DNA from: an uncultured Cedecea sp.
Lineage (GTDB): Bacteria; Pseudomonadota; Gammaproteobacteria; Enterobacterales; Enterobacteriaceae
Direction: 5' to 3'
DNA: 64,000 nt
NCBI RefSeq assembly: GCF_947498825.1
Contig: NZ_CANMLV010000008.1
Span: 62,001 to 126,000 of the forward strand
A program made the translations under genes and the position numbers. The notes under the pieces are model-generated. The model was not told the origin of the DNA and made no database searches. It saw only the letters and a list, made by a program, of their open reading frames with translations. Below, piece by piece: positions 43,307 through 54,632 of the stretch. Position 1 is the stretch's first letter; the number at the start of each line of letters is the position of its first letter.

Positions 43307-46122
43307 CAGGCAAACTTACGTTGTTCGCCAGCACCGGCGACGTTAGTAACACAGCGACCACAGACTTCTGCGTGCTCCGCATTCTGACCAATATCGGTGG
43401 TGTAATGCCAGCAACGCGGACATTTCTCCCCTTCGGCTTTACGCAGCGACACTTTCAGACCTTTCAGTACGTCACTCTGCTGTGCATCTCCTCCAGCCGC
43501 TGCATAGTCAGCAACAACTGCTTCAGAGGTCAGTAAGACAAAACGCAGCTCAGCGCCCAGGCTGTTCAGTTTCGCAGTCAGCTCACTGTCAGCATACAGC
43601 GTGACTGCCGCTTCCAGGGAACCGCCGAGAACTTTATCAGCACGCGCCTGTTCAATCACTTTGTTCACTTCACCGCGCACAGTCAGCAAGGTATCCCAGA
43701 AGTCATTACCCATTTTTTCATCTTCTTCCAGACCAAACAGGCCTTCATACCATTCCTCGGTGAAGACATACTGGGAATGCTCACCCGGCAGATAGTTCCA
43801 GATCTCATCTGCCGTGAAGGACATGATAGGTGCCATCCAACGAACCAGAGCCTGGGCAATATGATACAACGCGGTCTGACAGCTACGGCGTGCCACGCTG
43901 TCTGCCTTCGCGGTGTACTGACGGTCTTTTATGATATCAAGGTAGAATGAACCCATTTCAACCGAGCAGAAACGCATCATACGCTGTACGACTTCATGGA
44001 AATCATAGCTCTCATAAGAGGCCAGGATATCGGCTTGAGCAACTTGCGCACAACCCACTGCCCAGCGATCCAGCACCACCATATCTTCTGGTTTAACGCT
44101 GTCGGTAGCCGGGTTAAAGCCATTCAGGTTTGCCAGCAGGAAACGCGCAGTGTTACGGATACGACGGTAAGCATCAGCGGAACGCTTAAGGATCTCGTCA
44201 GACACCGCGATTTCACCGGTATAGTCGGTAGAAGCAACCCAGAGACGTAAAATATCCGCCCCTAATTTATTCATCACATCTTGTGGTGCAATAGTATTAC
44301 CGATGGATTTGGACATTTTGCGTCCCTGGCCATCAACGGTAAAGCCGTGAGTCAGTACTTGGCGATAAGGCGCTTTGCCTTTCATCGCGGTTGAAATCAT
44401 CAGCGACGACATAAACCAGCCGCGGTGTTGATCTGAACCTTCCAGATACATATCGGCAGCATTACCGGCGAATTCAGGGCGCACATCAACCACAGAAGAG
44501 CTGGTTGATCCGGAATCAAACCAGACATCCAGGGTGTCAGGCACTTTGACATAGTCAGCGGCTTCATCACCCAGCAGGTCACGAGGATCAAGATCCCACC
44601 ATGCCTGAATACCATCTTGCTCAACGCGCTTCGCCACTTCTTCCATCAGTTCCAGCGCACGCGGGTGCAGCTCTTCGGTATCTTTATGGACAAACAGCGA
44701 CATAGGAACGCCCCAGGTACGCTGACGCGAGATACACCAGTCCGGACGGTTCGCAACCATGGATTCAATACGCGCCTGGCCCCAGTCGGGGATCCACTGA
44801 ACGCTTTTGATCTCTTTCAGTGACTGCTCGCGCAACCCTTTCTGATCCATGCTGATAAACCACTGTGGCGTCGCACGGAAAATGATCGGGGTTTTGTGAC
44901 GCCAGCAGTGTGGATAGCTGTGACGCAGTTTTTCAATATGCAGTAACTTGCCGTTATCTTGCAGCAGGCTCACAATCAGGTCATTGGCCTTAAACACCAT
45001 GACACCGTCAAGGCCCGGGAAGGTTCCTGGCAGATAGCAGCCGTTCGGCCCGACAGGGTTTGCGATTTCCAGGCCGTATTTCTGGGAAATAACATAGTCA
45101 TCCGGACCGTGGCCACCGGCGGTATGCACTGCACCGGTACCCGCATCCAGCGTAACGTGAGAGGCCAGGATAGCAGGTACGTCGAAATCCATAAACGGAT
45201 GTTTAAAACGCATTAAATCCAGCGTTTCACCCTTAACAGTGCCCAGCACCTGGTAATCGGTGATTGCTGCACGTTTCATCACGCTGTCTACCAGCTCTTT
45301 GGCCAGAATTAAGGCCTGACCTTCAATCTGCACCAGCGCATAGTCAAAATCGGCCGCCAGTGAGATAGCGCGGTTGGCCGGCAATGTCCACGGCGTAGTC
45401 GTCCAGATAAGCAAAGATACCGGACCATTAACCTGAGAAACGCCAAATTTCGCCGCTACACCTTGCGGATCAACGGCATTGAAAGTCACATCAATCGATG
45501 GTGAGGTTCTGTCGTCATATTCCACTTCCGCTTCAGCCAGCGAAGAGCCGCAGTCAACGCACCAGTGAACTGGTTTAGCCCCTTTATGCAGATGGCCATT
45601 ACCGATGATTTTACCCAGTGCACGGATGATATTGGCTTCCGTTTTGAAGTCCATGGTCAGGTAAGGGTGCGCCCAGTCACCCAGAACACCTAAACGAATA
45701 AAGTCTGCACGCTGGCCATCAACCTGCTCAGCGGCATATTTACGACAAGCTGCACGGAATTCTGCTGCGGTGACTTTTTCACCCGGTTTACCGATAAGTT
45801 GTTCAACTTTCAGTTCAATAGGCAGACCGTGGCAGTCCCAGCCTGGAATATAAGGCGAGTCAAAACCTGACAGACCTTTTGATTTAACAATAATGTCTTT
45901 CAGAATCTTGTTAACTGAGTGACCAATATGAATGCTACCGTTCGCATAAGGAGGGCCATCATGCAAAATAAAGGTTTTTTTGCCTTTTTTGGCCTGGCGA
46001 ATGATGTTGTACAGGTCATCACCATTCCAGCGAGCCAGCATACCTGGCTCACGTTTGGCCAGGCCGCCACGCATTGGGAAACCTGTTTCCGGCAAATTCA
46101 AGGTAGATTTAAAGTCACTCAT
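43306..46122 (-). CDS. ileS: Isoleucyl-tRNA synthetase
   Basis: IleS, 938 residues as in E. coli, class I synthetase. HIGH motif in [16 protein letters not shown] motif in [10 protein letters not shown], editing domain in between ([29 protein letters not shown]), and a C-terminal zinc finger CPRCWHY with the second pair CGRCV. The central operon order ribF-ileS-lspA-fkpB-ispH is the same as in E. coli. It follows ribF by 32 bases. Confidence 0.98.
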   Translation of the reverse strand: MSDFKSTLNLPETGFPMRGGLAKREPGMLARWNGDDLYNIIRQAKKGKKTFILHDGPPYANGSIHIGHSVNKILKDIIVKSKGLSGFDSPYIPGWDCHGLPIELKVEQLIGKPGEKVTAAEFRAACRKYAAEQVDGQRADFIRLGVLGDWAHPYLTMDFKTEANIIRALGKIIGNGHLHKGAKPVHWCVDCGSSLAEAEVEYDDRTSPSIDVTFNAVDPQGVAAKFGVSQVNGPVSLLIWTTTPWTLPANRAISLAADFDYALVQIEGQALILAKELVDSVMKRAAITDYQVLGTVKGETLDLMRFKHPFMDFDVPAILASHVTLDAGTGAVHTAGGHGPDDYVISQKYGLEIANPVGPNGCYLPGTFPGLDGVMVFKANDLIVSLLQDNGKLLHIEKLRHSYPHCWRHKTPIIFRATPQWFISMDQKGLREQSLKEIKSVQWIPDWGQARIESMVANRPDWCISRQRTWGVPMSLFVHKDTEELHPRALELMEEVAKRVEQDGIQAWWDLDPRDLLGDEAADYVKVPDTLDVWFDSGSTSSSVVDVRPEFAGNAADMYLEGSDQHRGWFMSSLMISTAMKGKAPYRQVLTHGFTVDGQGRKMSKSIGNTIAPQDVMNKLGADILRLWVASTDYTGEIAVSDEILKRSADAYRRIRNTARFLLANLNGFNPATDSVKPEDMVVLDRWAVGCAQVAQADILASYESYDFHEVVQRMMRFCSVEMGSFYLDIIKDRQYTAKADSVARRSCQTALYHIAQALVRWMAPIMSFTADEIWNYLPGEHSQYVFTEEWYEGLFGLEEDEKMGNDFWDTLLTVRGEVNKVIEQARADKVLGGSLEAAVTLYADSELTAKLNSLGAELRFVLLTSEAVVADYAAAGGDAQQSDVLKGLKVSLRKAEGEKCPRCWHYTTDIGQNAEHAEVCGRCVTNVAGAGEQRKFA

Positions 46123-46154
46123 TAGATTCTCAGTTCCGTGTTTCGGTTAGCCGT

Positions 46155-47087
46155 TCAGGCGTTTGACCCAAAAAATTCGCGAGCTGTCGCTACATCTCTG
46201 GCAATTTGTACCTTAAGTTCATCAAGAGAAGCAAATCGCTGTTCATGACGTATTTTTTTACGTAACACCACATCTATATGGCGTCCGTACAGATCCATTG
46301 CAACGTCCAGTAAATGGACTTCCAATTGCTTACGTATACCCGACACCGTTGGGCGAGTACCAATATTAGCCACGCCGATAAACGGTTTATCGCCAAGCCC
46401 CATCACTTCGACCGCATAAACCCCTTTAACTGGGGAGACCTGACGTTTTAACGGCAGATTGGCGGTCGGGAAGCCAATAGTGCGCCCCAGGGCATCACCA
46501 TGAACTACGCGTCCGGAAATACTAAACGGATGGCCGAGCAAGTTTTCAGCTTGCTCAAAATCATCATCCGCCAGTGCCTGACGCACGGCGGTACTGCTAA
46601 TACGAACGCCCTGCGAGCAAAAGGTATCAGCACTGGTAAGGTCGAAGCCGAATTCTTCACTCGCCTTCTGTAATAACAAGAAATCCCCCAGACGACCAGC
46701 GCCAAAGCGGAAATCATCCCCCACAGCCAGGTATTTCACCCCAAGGCGTGTCACCAGCAGGTCATTGATAAAATTTTGAGCGGTGAGTGCGGCAAATCGC
46801 CTGTCAAAGCGCACACATAACACGGCATCGACACCAGACTCTGCCAGATAACGTAGTTTTTCGCGCAAACTGGTCAGGCGAGCAGGCGCGTGGTCTGAAG
46901 AGAACAATTCAAGCGGTTGAGGTTCAAAAATCATCACCATCACCGGCAGGTTGCGCGCACGACCTTCTTCGCACAAGCCCTTTAGCAGCGCCTGATGACC
47001 ACGGTGCATCCCATCGAAATTTCCGATAGTAAGAACGCATCCGTGATGATTCTGGCGCAGATTATGTATACCGCGTATCAGCTTCAT
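46155..47087 (-). CDS. ribF: Riboflavin kinase / FAD synthetase
   Basis: RibF, 310 residues, makes FMN from riboflavin and FAD from FMN. The N-terminal adenylyltransferase domain has the nucleotide loop GNFDGMHRGHQALL and the ISSTAVRQAL motif; the C-terminal kinase domain shows GRTIGFPTANLPL and GVYAVEV. First gene of the ribF-ispH operon, divergent from rpsT. Confidence 0.97.
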   Translation of the reverse strand: MKLIRGIHNLRQNHHGCVLTIGNFDGMHRGHQALLKGLCEEGRARNLPVMVMIFEPQPLELFSSDHAPARLTSLREKLRYLAESGVDAVLCVRFDRRFAALTAQNFINDLLVTRLGVKYLAVGDDFRFGAGRLGDFLLLQKASEEFGFDLTSADTFCSQGVRISSTAVRQALADDDFEQAENLLGHPFSISGRVVHGDALGRTIGFPTANLPLKRQVSPVKGVYAVEVMGLGDKPFIGVANIGTRPTVSGIRKQLEVHLLDVAMDLYGRHIDVVLRKKIRHEQRFASLDELKVQIARDVATAREFFGSNA

Positions 47088-47192
47088 GCCTGGCTCAAAA
47101 CAGTGGGAATCGGCGGATTATACCAACTACCGGGGATAAGGTTAACCTACGATTGTTGCCTTTATCGTAAAGGTTTCACTAATTTATCCGTT

Positions 47193-47212
47193 GCGGTAAA
47201 GATATTTACCGC
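47193..47212. promoter_or_regulatory. 20-bp dyad between ribF and rpsT
   Basis: GCGGTAAA and TTTACCGC form a perfect eight-base inverted repeat around GATA, in the 326-base space between divergent ribF and rpsT. It could be a regulator site. Otherwise this interval holds the rpsT promoters and nothing coding. Confidence 0.35.
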
Positions 47213-47293
47213 TGATTCAGCTTTTCGGGTGTAATTTTGATGCGAAAGACTGTATTCGCAAGCCCGATGCTGATAGAATTCGCGCCATCATAA

Positions 47294-47677
<384 letters not shown>

Positions 47678-47702
47678 TCCCCCGTCTGTTGTTGCTTTGA
47701 AA

Positions 47703-47727
47703 GAAACCGGCTTCGGCCGGTTTTTTT
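47703..47727 (+). terminator. rpsT terminator
   Basis: AAACCGGC/GCCGGTTT with the stable tetraloop TTCG, then seven T. A classic Rho-independent terminator 26 bases after rpsT. Confidence 0.95.
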
Positions 47728-47906
47728 ATGCCTGAGAGATTGACCTTCTCACCGCAACCAGATCCTGGAAATACAGGCCTCATTCTTTGCTAAAAACAGG
47801 ACAGCTCTTTACCTGATTTCTGACAGTTAAAGCTGATAGGATGAACAATCACCTTGGATAGCCAGGGATACAGGTTGGTTTAATAGCAACCTTCAGGGAG
47901 AAAATC

Positions 47907-48299
47907 ATGTTAAAAAAAACAGCTATTATTTCTTCTTTATTCTTTTTTCTATCAGGCTGTAACACCGCAGGCAATACCCGGCTGACAAGTCCCATTACCC
48001 CGCTGACCTACCAGACGGGAAGCTCAGTATTTGTCTTAAAAAAAGACTGTGTCACTGAGGTATCAAGTCGTAATCAGGGTCATAACGTTTTTTTTAATAT
48101 AAAAAAAAGCCCTGATTGCTCAATGCAATTTGAAGATTTTTTTAGACGTAATGTGGGTAAATATGTTGATATTCGTTTTAATGATGTCGCTATTATGAAT
48201 AAAACCAAAATAATTACTCCGCTGACATTTGAAAATGGCTTTTCTCAATATGTGGTTCTTAGAGCGAATACTGATAAGATAATAAAATACTACAAATGA
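47907..48299 (+). CDS. Putative lipoprotein of unknown function
   Basis: A 130-residue precursor with AGGGAG upstream of its ATG. The lipoprotein signal KKTAIISSLFFFLSGC ends at Cys18, with Asn at +2, which allows outer-membrane sorting. The mature part is basic and rich in beta-prone residues. Its C-terminal half (NVGKYVDIRFNDVAIMNKTK and the following PLTFENGFSQYVVLR) recalls the head domain of the SecD periplasmic part, where a similar N-GK-V-F-G-ii-P-i pattern occurs; this is a weak, eye-level likeness. Codons are AT-richer than in the ribosomal and operon genes nearby, suggesting acquisition. It lies beside the split gene. Confidence 0.7.
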   Translation: MLKKTAIISSLFFFLSGCNTAGNTRLTSPITPLTYQTGSSVFVLKKDCVTEVSSRNQGHNVFFNIKKSPDCSMQFEDFFRRNVGKYVDIRFNDVAIMNKTKIITPLTFENGFSQYVVLRANTDKIIKYYK

Positions 48300-48369
48300 T
48301 AAGGAATGAACCTGTGCGTTCCTTTTATTCGACCATGAATATAAAAACCGCAACGCACAGGTTATTTTA

Positions 48370-48776
48370 TTAGAAATTGACTCTAATATTTTGTCCTATA
48401 GAATGACTTTTAAAGCGAATTCTGTCTATACCCTAAATAATTCAAGTTGCTTGTAGGCGCAGAGTCAATCCTGGCGATGAGCATAGATAAACTATGTGAT
48501 TCGCCAGGATTGACGAAGGTAACGCCCAAGCAACTTGAAGTATGACGGGTATATACCTGCACCGTCATTATCGGTGATTTGATACGATCCTGGGCCTAAT
48601 GTATTCACCCGTTTCATTTGAGTGCTAGTAGCATACTCTATTTCCACATCAAAAGACGATGGTGCCTGCGAATCCGTATCAAAACTGACGGTGTAACGGT
48701 CCATACCTGAGTGACCTCGAAGGTTCACCCACGGTCCCCAAGTTAGTGGTGGTGCCCAGGCTTGTGCTGATGGCAT
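48370..48776 (-). pseudogene. Small gene split by a palindromic element; 93-codon frame when joined
   Basis: From the ATG at 48776 (AAGGA seven bases upstream) the frame reads 74 native codons to NDGAG, then enters the element at 48551 and ends 20 codons later in the element-encoded tail IYPSYFKLLGRYLRQSWRIT. Joining across the element at the duplicated TA continues the same frame as I-DRIRFKSHSIGQNIRVNF and a TAA at 48370, giving 93 residues. The ancestral protein has WGPWVNLRGHSG, a DVEIEYATSTQ strand and GPGSYQITDNDG, suggesting an all-beta fold with no signal peptide. I do not recognise the family. The present product has lost its last 18 native residues, so function is doubtful. Confidence 0.8.
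48429..48551. mobile_element. 123-bp palindromic MITE-like element with TA target duplication
   Basis: Nearly perfect palindrome. Ends are TACCC and GGGTA; inner matching arms are TTCAAGTTGCTTG/CAAGCAACTTGAA and GTCAATCCTGGCGA/TCGCCAGGATTGAC. TA flanks it on both sides, and removing one TA plus the element restores the host gene. TA duplication is the habit of IS630/Tc1-mariner transposases, so this is probably a non-autonomous element moved by one in trans. It encodes no protein. As RNA it would form a long hairpin. Confidence 0.85.
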
Positions 48777-49041
48777 AATTCGTTCCTTATTAGTTAAGTC
48801 GCAGTCCGTAGCGACAAACTCAATACGCCACAAAAAATGATATATTTATATAGCCGAAATAGTATTCAGGAGTTTTCTCACATTATTATTTCTTCAAAAA
48901 AAGAGACTTTTTAAAAGCCAAACTACCTGTTGTATAACGGACAGATAAGGGAATTAAAGAAAATCAGATACATCAACACACTCTTAAAAAATACTTTTTG
49001 AGTTCAGAGCATTTTATTATTTATGATATTTCTCCATGAAA

Positions 49042-49935
49042 TTATCTGCTATGAAAAAGCGTAGCGTAGTCATGATTACAGATCCGTTGCACTGCCGAAT
49101 GCTGGATCATTCGCTCAGCAAAAATCGCATGGTACTCTTCCATCACGTTTTCAAGACGTCCTAATTCAACCGTATTCTCGTTATTACCACTATTCGATAT
49201 ATAACTTGTTGGTGCAACAAAAATAGCGGAATGCATTTCCCCAAAGGCCTTCATCAGCGCCGCATCATCAAACTCACCTAATACTTCAACCTGTAATCCT
49301 TGTGTCTGGATCCAGTTAAGCAGTTTGCGCCCGAGCATTGAACGCCGACCGGGGATCAATAACCGACGATGTTCCAGACAGGCAGGAAATGGCGCTTCCG
49401 GTAGTGGTTTCTTACACCAAAAACTGATACCACACTCGCCTATCTTGACCGAAAAGAGTCCCTCTTGTTGCGTCGAATCGATGGGGCAGTCTGAAATAAT
49501 CATATCCAGTTTATGCTGGCTAAGCTGTTCGAGCAGCATTTCATGGGTCGATTCATAACAGCGCAGATGGATTTGCTCATCTTCAACCACAGCCACATTT
49601 AAAATCTCGCTAATTAACCGTTTTGAAAGCGCATCGGCTACACCCACTTCAAACAATGTGCCAGACTCTTTGCGATAGTTCACAATATCCAGCATTTCCT
49701 GGCTCAGGGTAAACATACGGTCAGCATAGCGAAAAACTAATTGCCCCAGTTCAGAAGGTACAAGTCCGCGTCCCTGCCGACGAAACAATTTTCCCTGTAA
49801 GCGTGCTTCGAGAATTTTAATCTGCCCCGTAAGGGTTTGTGGCGCAAGATGCAGTACTTCAGCAGCACCTGCGACCGATCCTTCTTTGCAGATATGCCAG
49901 AAATAATACAGGTGATTGTAATTAATTAACGACAT
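49042..49935 (-). CDS. nhaR: LysR-family activator of nhaA
   Basis: NhaR, 297 residues (E. coli 301). N-terminal helix-turn-helix ([34 protein letters not shown]) and a LysR effector domain. In E. coli it activates nhaA in response to sodium, and also osmC and the pga biofilm operon. It lies 62 bases downstream of nhaA on the same strand, as in E. coli, and its sequence ([11 protein letters not shown]) is typical of NhaR. Confidence 0.95.
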   Translation of the reverse strand: MSLINYNHLYYFWHICKEGSVAGAAEVLHLAPQTLTGQIKILEARLQGKLFRRQGRGLVPSELGQLVFRYADRMFTLSQEMLDIVNYRKESGTLFEVGVADALSKRLISEILNVAVVEDEQIHLRCYESTHEMLLEQLSQHKLDMIISDCPIDSTQQEGLFSVKIGECGISFWCKKPLPEAPFPACLEHRRLLIPGRRSMLGRKLLNWIQTQGLQVEVLGEFDDAALMKAFGEMHSAIFVAPTSYISNSGNNENTVELGRLENVMEEYHAIFAERMIQHSAVQRICNHDYATLFHSR

Positions 49936-49997
49936 TCGCCACGCCTCTTAATAGCAGCACCGTTATCGGATACTTGACCCGATAACGGTGGCGAAGA

Positions 49998-51167
49998 TTA
50001 TCCGAGAAGTTTAAAGCGCGCTTTTAGCATATTGTAGCCGATGACAGCTGACAGCAATGACCCCAGCAGAATACCCAGTTTAGCCAGCGTGATCATCTCA
50101 GCATGCATTTCATCGAAGGCTAATGACGTAATAAAAATCGACATCGTAAAGCCAATTCCGCACAGCACACCAATAGCCATAATATCGCTGAATCTTGTGC
50201 CTACAGGTAAGGATGCTAACTTAAGTTTCAGTGCCAGCCAGCAGAATAAGCTGATCCCCAGCGGCTTACCGATTAACAGTCCGGCCATGATACCAAGCGG
50301 CAAATAGGAAGTCAGTGATCCCAGAGAAACACCTGACAGCACCACGCCAGCATTGGCAAAGGCAAACAGCGGCAGGATCAGAAAAGCGACCCAGGGATGC
50401 AGGACATGTTCCAGTTCTTGTGAAGGTGAGCGTCCATTATGCTCTTTTAGCGGAATAAAGAAGCCCAGAATGACCCCTGCCAGCGTGGCATGTACGCCTG
50501 ACTTTAATACCGCTGTCCATAAGATGACGCCAACCAGGATATAGAGACCGGTTCGTCGTACATTGAAAATATTCAGCAAGGCCAGTATCGCAATCGCTGC
50601 AGCGGCGACGCCAAGGGAGAGCATGGAAAGTGAGCTGGTATAAAACAGGGCAATGATGATAATCGCTCCGAGATCATCAATAATCGCCAGTGCCATCAGA
50701 AAAACCTTCAAGGCAACCGGGACCCGGTTTCCCAGCAAGGCCAGAATCCCTAAGGCAAAAGCAATATCTGTTGCAGTAGGGATAGCCCAGCCTGTGCGAG
50801 TTATCGGATCGGCGGCGTTAAACGCCAGATAGATTAACGCAGGTACGACCATGCCTCCCAGTGCGGCAATAACCGGGAAGGCAGCCTGACGACGTGTAGC
50901 CAGAGATCCCTGTACCATCTCACGCTTAACTTCCAGACCCACCATCAGGAAAAATATCGCCATTAAGGCATCATTCACCCACAATAAAACGTTTTTACTG
51001 ATATCCAGCGATCCGATACGGACCTCTACCGGAGTTTCCAAAAATGTCTGGTAGGCTGGGCCAGTCAGATGAAAATTAGCTAAAAACATGGCGAAGATAG
51101 CGGCAATAATCAAACAAATACCGCCAGCCGCATCATTCTGGAAAAAGCGTTGTAGAGTTTTCGTCAT
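49998..51167 (-). CDS. nhaA: Na+/H+ antiporter NhaA
   Basis: NhaA, 389 residues (E. coli 388), exchanges two protons for one sodium ion at alkaline pH and high salt. It has 12 membrane segments; the unwound helix IV carries [11 protein letters not shown], and helix V the ion-binding pair IIDDLGAI. The C-terminal half has the conserved SGVHATLAG and FAFANAGV. A short AT-rich promoter region with a 37-base palindrome lies upstream. It leads the nhaAR operon and sits directly after dnaJ. Confidence 0.97.
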   Translation of the reverse strand: MTKTLQRFFQNDAAGGICLIIAAIFAMFLANFHLTGPAYQTFLETPVEVRIGSLDISKNVLLWVNDALMAIFFLMVGLEVKREMVQGSLATRRQAAFPVIAALGGMVVPALIYLAFNAADPITRTGWAIPTATDIAFALGILALLGNRVPVALKVFLMALAIIDDLGAIIIIALFYTSSLSMLSLGVAAAAIAILALLNIFNVRRTGLYILVGVILWTAVLKSGVHATLAGVILGFFIPLKEHNGRSPSQELEHVLHPWVAFLILPLFAFANAGVVLSGVSLGSLTSYLPLGIMAGLLIGKPLGISLFCWLALKLKLASLPVGTRFSDIMAIGVLCGIGFTMSIFITSLAFDEMHAEMITLAKLGILLGSLLSAVIGYNMLKARFKLLG

Positions 51168-51263
51168 TTTTTTACTCGATTATCCAACTCATTCATTAGA
51201 GGTAAGAAGCTTATTAGCTTGATAGCATAGCGAAAATAACAAATCGCTAAAAGCAGGTTATAT

Positions 51264-51300
51264 TGCAATAATAACTCGTAATAACCGAGCTATTATTGCA
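51264..51300. promoter_or_regulatory. 37-base palindrome between dnaJ and nhaA
   Basis: TGCAATAATA and TATTATTGCA enclose CTCG/CGAG with one mismatch between the arms and a seven-base loop. It lies 97-133 bases upstream of the nhaA start. It could be an operator (for instance for NhaR) or an RNA hairpin after dnaJ; it has no T-run. Confidence 0.45.
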
Positions 51301-51305
51301 GACAG

Positions 51306-51341
51306 AAAAAAACCTGAGCCACTTACGCAGCTCAGGTTTTT
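51306..51341 (-). terminator. dnaKJ terminator
   Basis: AACCTGAGCTGC... pairs with GGCTCAGGTT on the minus strand, eight to ten base pairs with a short loop, followed by seven T. It ends about 12 bases after dnaJ. Confidence 0.9.
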
Positions 51342-51353
51342 AATAGCAGGTGA

Positions 51354-52481
51354 TTAACGCGTCAAGTCTTCAAAAAACTTCTTCACGCCATCAAAGAAAC
51401 TCTTTGAACGTGGGCTGTTATGTTCCCCCGCCGGTCCGCCAAAACTTTCTTCAAGTTCACGCAGCAATTTCTTCTGCTTATCGTTCAGATTAACAGGGGT
51501 TTCAATATATACCCGGCACATTAAGTCGCCCTGGGCACCACCGCGTACCGATTTCACCCCTTTGCCACGCATTCTGAACAATTTGCCCGTTTGCGTTTCT
51601 GCCGGAATTTTCAGTTTCACACGGCCATCCAGTGTCGGAACTTCGATTTCTCCACCCAATGCCGCCATAGCAAAATTAATCGGTACTTCACAGTGCAGGT
51701 CGCTGCCGTCACGCTCGAAAATGGCGTGCTGTTTGACCTGAACCTGAACATATAAATCGCCGGCTGGTGCACCGTTCTCGCCCACTTCACCTTCTCCAGT
51801 CAGACGGATACGGTCACCGGTATCAACCCCTGCCGGGATCTTCACAGATAGCGTTTTGTTCTTCTCTACTCGTCCATGCCCATGACAGGTGTTGCAAGGA
51901 TCTTTAATGATAGTCCCACGGCCCTGACAATGCGGACAGGCCTGTTGTACCGTAAAGAAGCCTTGGCGCATATGTACCTGACCCTGCCCGTGACAGGTTG
52001 GACAAGTTTGCGGTTTAGAGCCGGATTTCGCCCCACTTCCGTGGCAAACTTCGCACTCTTCAAGTGTCGGGATACGGATCTCTTTGGTGACGCCACGAAC
52101 CGCTTCTTCTAACGTTAGCTCCATGTTGTAGCGCAAATCGGCACCACGCGAGGAGCGTTGACGGCGACCACCACCAAAGATGTCACCGAAAACGTCACCA
52201 AAGATATCGCCGAAATCAGCACCCTGACCGAAACCGCCGCCCCCCATACCACCCTGCTCGAATGCTGCATGGCCATATTGATCATAAGCCGAACGCTTTT
52301 GATCGTCGGTAAGAATTTCATAAGCTTCTTTCACTTCACGAAATTTTTCTTCCGCCTCTTTATCATCCGGATTACGATCCGGGTGATACTTCATAGCCAG
52401 ACGCTTATACGCCTTTTTAATTTCACGCTCTTCCGCCGATTTAGGAACACCTAAAATCTCGTAGTAATCTCTCTTAGCCAT
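51354..52481 (-). CDS. dnaJ: Chaperone DnaJ (Hsp40)
   Basis: DnaJ, 375 residues (E. coli 376), co-chaperone that delivers clients to DnaK and stimulates its ATPase. N-terminal J domain with HPD ([11 protein letters not shown]), a G/F-rich linker ([20 protein letters not shown]), four zinc repeats ([32 protein letters not shown]) and C-terminal client-binding beta domains. It follows dnaK after 86 bases that hold a hairpin; the two form the heat-shock operon. Confidence 0.98.
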   Translation of the reverse strand: MAKRDYYEILGVPKSAEEREIKKAYKRLAMKYHPDRNPDDKEAEEKFREVKEAYEILTDDQKRSAYDQYGHAAFEQGGMGGGGFGQGADFGDIFGDVFGDIFGGGRRQRSSRGADLRYNMELTLEEAVRGVTKEIRIPTLEECEVCHGSGAKSGSKPQTCPTCHGQGQVHMRQGFFTVQQACPHCQGRGTIIKDPCNTCHGHGRVEKNKTLSVKIPAGVDTGDRIRLTGEGEVGENGAPAGDLYVQVQVKQHAIFERDGSDLHCEVPINFAMAALGGEIEVPTLDGRVKLKIPAETQTGKLFRMRGKGVKSVRGGAQGDLMCRVYIETPVNLNDKQKKLLRELEESFGGPAGEHNSPRSKSFFDGVKKFFEDLTR

Positions 52482-52509
52482 CTCTTATTTTAGTCCTAAA
52501 TATGCATAA

Positions 52510-52540
52510 ACGGGCGTGGAGGATAAACCTCAACGCCCGT
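52510..52540 (-). other. Intercistronic hairpin between dnaK and dnaJ
   Basis: ACGGGCGT-TGAGG and CCTCC-ACGCCCGT pair over 13 positions with one mismatch and a five-base loop. It has no T-run and probably lowers or stabilises the dnaJ part of the message relative to dnaK. Confidence 0.65.
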
Positions 52541-52567
52541 GTCAGGAACTAACCGCTCAGTGGGCGA

Positions 52568-54481
52568 TTATTTTTTGTCTTTAACTTCTTCAAACTCAGC
52601 ATCAACAACATCGTCGTCTTTACCAGCTTTACCTGCGTCAGAGCCACCTGCTTGCTGTTCAGCATGCTGCTGCTGAGCCAGTTCCATCAGCTTGGCAGAA
52701 ACTTGTGCCAACTCCTGGATTTTCGCTTCGATGTCTGCTTTATCTTCACCTTTCAGAGAAGTTTCCAGCGCGCTCAGAGCCGCTTCGATAGCAGTTTTGT
52801 CGTCAGCAGGCAGTTTGTCACCGGCCTCTTCGACTTGCTTACGGGTGCTGTGCAGTAAGTGATCGCCCTGGTTACGCGTCTGTACCAGCTCTTCAAACTT
52901 ACGGTCAGCTTCCGCATTCGCTTCCGCGTCACGTACCATTTTTTCGATTTCTTCTTCGTTCAGACCAGAAGAAGCTTTAATGGTAATTTTCTGCTCTTTT
53001 CCGCTGTTTTTGTCTTTCGCAGAAACATGCAGAATACCATCAGCATCGATATCGAAGGTAACTTCGATTTGTGGCATGCCGCGTGGTGCTGCCTGAATCC
53101 CGTCAAGGTTAAACTGGCCCAGAGATTTGTTATCTGAAGCACGTTTACGCTCACCCTGGATAACATGAATAGTTACCGCAGCCTGGTTATCTTCTGCTGT
53201 AGAGAACACCTGGCTATGTTTAGTTGGGATAGTGGTGTTTTTATTAATCAGCGCAGTCATCACTCCGCCCATGGTTTCGATACCCAGAGACAGCGGGGTA
53301 ACGTCCAGCAGCAGTACGTCTTTAACTTCACCGGTTAATACGCCACCCTGAACAGCAGCACCAACAGCAACAGCTTCGTCTGGGTTAACGTCTTTACGTG
53401 GCTCTTTACCAAAGAACTCAGCCACTTTCTTCTGAACCATTGGCATACGAGTCTGGCCACCGACCAGAATCACGTCGTTAATGTCAGAAACTGACAGACC
53501 CGCATCTTGCAGCGCAACTTTCAGTGGCGCAATAGAGCGGTTAACCAGATCTTCAACCAGTGATTCCAGTTTCGCACGGGTCACTTTGATGTTCATGTGC
53601 TTAGGACCGGTCGCATCCGCCGTGATATACGGCAGGTTAACGTCGGTCTGCTGAGCAGAAGACAGTTCAATCTTCGCTTTCTCAGCGGCTTCTTTCAGGC
53701 GTTGCATCGCCAGTGGGTCGTTACGCAGATCGATACCCTGATCTTTTTTGAACTCTTCCACCAGGTAATTGATCATACGGCTATCGAAGTCTTCACCACC
53801 CAGGTGGGTATCACCGTTGGTTGCCAGAACTTCAAAGGTTTTTTCGCCATCAACTTCGTCGATTTCGATAATAGAGATATCGAAAGTACCACCACCCAAG
53901 TCATAAACGGCGATAGTGCGGTTACCCACTTCTTTATCCAGGCCGTAAGCCAGAGCAGCAGCGGTTGGTTCGTTGATGATACGTTTTACTTCCAGACCTG
54001 CGATACGGCCAGCATCTTTTGTTGCCTGACGCTGTGCATCGTTAAAATACGCAGGAACTGTGATAACAGCTTCAGTTACTGGCTCACCCAGGTAATCTTC
54101 TGCTGTTTTCTTCATTTTTTTCAATACTTCAGCAGAAACCTGAGGTGGGGCCATTTTCTGACCTTTAACATCAATCCAGGCATCGCCGTTATCAGCGCCA
54201 ATGATTGTGTACGGCATGATAGCTTCGTCACGCTGGACTTCTTCGTCCTGGAAACGACGGCCAATCAGACGCTTGATTGCAAAAAGTGTATTTTGCGGGT
54301 TAGTCACTGCCTGACGTTTTGCCGGTTGACCCACCAGAATTTCACCGTCCTGGGTGTAAGCAATAATAGAAGGAGTGGTGCGGTCACCCTCGGCATTCTC
54401 CAGAACGCGAGCAGTAGTCCCATCCATAATCGCGACACATGAGTTAGTTGTTCCCAGGTCGATACCAATAATTTTACCCAT
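52568..54481 (-). CDS. dnaK: Chaperone DnaK (Hsp70)
   Basis: DnaK, 637 residues (E. coli 638). The N-terminal ATPase domain begins [20 protein letters not shown] and has [16 protein letters not shown] and [15 protein letters not shown]; the linker [16 protein letters not shown] leads to the substrate-binding domain; the C-terminus ends in the acidic motif around [17 protein letters not shown] start at the ATG that gives MGKIIGID; five more codons are open upstream without support. Two heat-shock promoters precede it. Confidence 0.98.
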   Translation of the reverse strand: MGKIIGIDLGTTNSCVAIMDGTTARVLENAEGDRTTPSIIAYTQDGEILVGQPAKRQAVTNPQNTLFAIKRLIGRRFQDEEVQRDEAIMPYTIIGADNGDAWIDVKGQKMAPPQVSAEVLKKMKKTAEDYLGEPVTEAVITVPAYFNDAQRQATKDAGRIAGLEVKRIINEPTAAALAYGLDKEVGNRTIAVYDLGGGTFDISIIEIDEVDGEKTFEVLATNGDTHLGGEDFDSRMINYLVEEFKKDQGIDLRNDPLAMQRLKEAAEKAKIELSSAQQTDVNLPYITADATGPKHMNIKVTRAKLESLVEDLVNRSIAPLKVALQDAGLSVSDINDVILVGGQTRMPMVQKKVAEFFGKEPRKDVNPDEAVAVGAAVQGGVLTGEVKDVLLLDVTPLSLGIETMGGVMTALINKNTTIPTKHSQVFSTAEDNQAAVTIHVIQGERKRASDNKSLGQFNLDGIQAAPRGMPQIEVTFDIDADGILHVSAKDKNSGKEQKITIKASSGLNEEEIEKMVRDAEANAEADRKFEELVQTRNQGDHLLHSTRKQVEEAGDKLPADDKTAIEAALSALETSLKGEDKADIEAKIQELAQVSAKLMELAQQQHAEQQAGGSDAGKAGKDDDVVDAEFEEVKDKK

Positions 54482-54527
54482 CTGAACGGTCTCCACTAAA
54501 ATTCGTCATTATTAGGTTGTGAACCTG

Positions 54528-54557
54528 TTATGTGGGCAAATGTATTCATTTCAACTG
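54528..54557 (-). promoter_or_regulatory. Sigma-32 promoter P2 of dnaKJ
   Basis: On the minus strand AGTTGAAA, then 12 bases, then CCCACATAA. The surrounding sequence GGGCAGTTGAAA and CAGGTTCACAACC match E. coli dnaK P2 closely. The start lies about 40 bases before dnaK. Confidence 0.8.
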
Positions 54558-54598
54558 CCCGAAGCGTTTTTTTTCAAGTCCGACAACACGGTTGCATA

Positions 54599-54632
54599 GA
54601 AGATGGGGTCACACTGCCCCTCATCAAGGGGT
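54599..54632 (-). promoter_or_regulatory. Sigma-32 promoter P1 of dnaKJ
   Basis: On the minus strand CCCCTTGATG, 13 bases, then CCCCATCTTC. This is a near-consensus heat-shock promoter (CTTGAAA, CCCCATNT) and matches E. coli dnaK P1 (CCCCCTTGATG, CCCCATTTAG). Confidence 0.92.

Noticed and set aside
53597-54442. Long open frame on the plus strand opposite dnaK
   Set aside because: It is the complement of the highly biased dnaK coding sequence; no start signal or family match.
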